6,261 nucleotides of DNA from Thiolapillus brandeum. GTDB lineage: Bacteria; Pseudomonadota; Gammaproteobacteria; Chromatiales; Chromatiaceae. The stretch lies in assembly GCA_011051425.1 (NCBI GenBank), contig DRLF01000381.1, positions 1 through 6,261 on the forward strand, given 5' to 3'. The notes below the pieces were generated by a model. That model saw nothing but the letters and a program-made list of their open reading frames with translations. It had not been told where the DNA came from and did no database searches. Every line of letters begins with the position of its first letter. The first letter of the stretch is position 1. Position numbers and translations under genes: made by a program. Shown piece after piece: positions 6,113-6,261 of the stretch.

Positions 6113-6131
6113 TATGGCAAATCACGCCATC
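6113..6131. repeat. Direct repeat copy 2, upstream of the rightward promoter
   Basis: TATGGCAAATCACGCCATC is the partner of 6017-6035. This copy is also a short dyad, ATGGC-7-GCCAT at 6114-6130, as dimeric regulators often prefer. It lies 28 bp upstream of the candidate plus-strand -35 box. Confidence 0.45.
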
Positions 6132-6158
6132 ATGACAACCAATGAGATCATATCCTGC

Positions 6159-6186
6159 TTAACGGATGGTTGCGCACGAATACAAT
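6159..6186 (+). promoter_or_regulatory. Candidate rightward promoter
   Basis: TTAACG (6159-6164) matches the -35 consensus at 4 of 6. TACAAT (6181-6186) matches the -10 consensus at 5 of 6, with 16-bp spacing. Transcription would begin near 6193, about 38 nt before the possible ATG at 6231. Together with the leftward promoter it makes the region divergent. Confidence 0.35.
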
Positions 6187-6199
6187 CATGAGGAAACTT

Positions 6200-6217
6200 C
6201 ACTTGTGGGGACAAGTG
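6200..6217 (+). repeat. Perfect 7-bp hairpin before the rightward start
   Basis: CACTTGT and ACAAGTG flank a GGGG tetraloop. It lies at the predicted 5' end of the rightward transcript, just before the SD-like GGGGGA at 6221. It could be a 5' stabilising hairpin or an operator overlapping the transcription start. Confidence 0.45.
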
Positions 6218-6230
6218 GCTGGGGGAAAGC

Positions 6231-6261
6231 ATGGCTGCAACAGGAAAAGCAGGCAAAAACC
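6231..6261 (+). CDS. Possible start of a rightward gene, product unknown (cut by window edge)
   Basis: ATG at 6231 opens MAATGKAGKN and then leaves the window. GGGGGA lies 4 nt upstream, and a candidate promoter and hairpin precede it. Ten codons are too few to assign a family. A competing frame from ATG at 6188 (MRKLHLWGQV...) is also open to the edge but has no good SD. In related alkylsulfatase loci, such as P. aeruginosa sdsA1/sdsB1, a divergent regulator lies next to the hydrolase. That is a possibility here, not something the sequence shows. Confidence 0.35.
   Translation, partial: MAATGKAGKN

Larger units (their letters stand above)
5897..6230. other. Divergent intergenic control region
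   Basis: This 334-base stretch is clearly more AT-rich than the genes around it and has no convincing coding signal. It holds the leftward and rightward promoter candidates, the two 19-bp direct repeats, and the 5911-5940 and 6200-6217 hairpins. There is also a CTGGATA/TATCCAG inverted pair (5945-5951 and 5989-5995), whose right arm touches the leftward -10 box. Confidence 0.6.

Noticed and set aside
5898..6191. Plus-strand 97-codon open frame, including a shorter reading from ATG at 6114
   Set aside because: It has no good SD, no recognisable domain, an AT-rich intergenic composition, and it overlaps both promoter candidates and both direct repeats. The short peptide from 6114 is not excluded but has no support.
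1..6261. CRISPR array, mobile element, tRNA or toxin-antitoxin system
   Set aside because: No spaced repeat array, transposase, terminal inverted repeats, tRNA fold or toxin-antitoxin gene pair was seen on either strand.

Overview
The window looks like chromosomal DNA of a Gram-negative proteobacterium, most likely a gammaproteobacterium. It has moderately high GC, genes with E. coli-like acetate-kinase and long-form phosphotransacetylase layouts, and two Sec-exported proteins, one of them an outer-membrane barrel. The species cannot be named from the sequence. No tRNA, rRNA, CRISPR array, insertion sequence or phage gene was seen.

Nearly everything is on the minus strand, so transcription runs right to left. 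From right to left: (a) 6231-6261, possible first codons of a rightward gene that leaves the window. (b) 5897-6230, an apparent divergent regulatory region with a candidate promoter on each strand, a 19-bp imperfect direct repeat, and dyads in both leaders. (c) 5611-5896, the wreck of a DUF1254/DUF1214-family gene: its first ~60 residues are joined out of frame to its last ~24, and its stop codon still overlaps the next start. (d) 4823-5614, an outer-membrane beta-barrel of the MetA/'neuromedin U'-like family. (e) 2616-4706, a periplasmic SdsA1/YjcS-type linear alkylsulfatase with every expected metal ligand. (f) 2335-2615, a gap with several inverted and direct repeats but no clear terminator. 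(g) 1129-2334, acetate kinase (ackA), starting at TTG. (h) 1-1132, the N-terminal 377 residues of phosphate acetyltransferase (pta), coupled to ackA by an ATGA overlap and cut by the window edge.

The right half reads as an alkyl-sulfate or surfactant-use unit: an outer-membrane protein that could admit or bind an amphiphile, a periplasmic hydrolase that cuts it to alcohol and sulfate, and a third, now broken, exported protein. The left half is the housekeeping acetyl-CoA/acetyl-phosphate/acetate node. The most interesting points are the DUF1254 relic, which suggests a formerly three-gene exported module, and the paired repeats in the divergent control region. No wholly new defence or mobile system could be supported.
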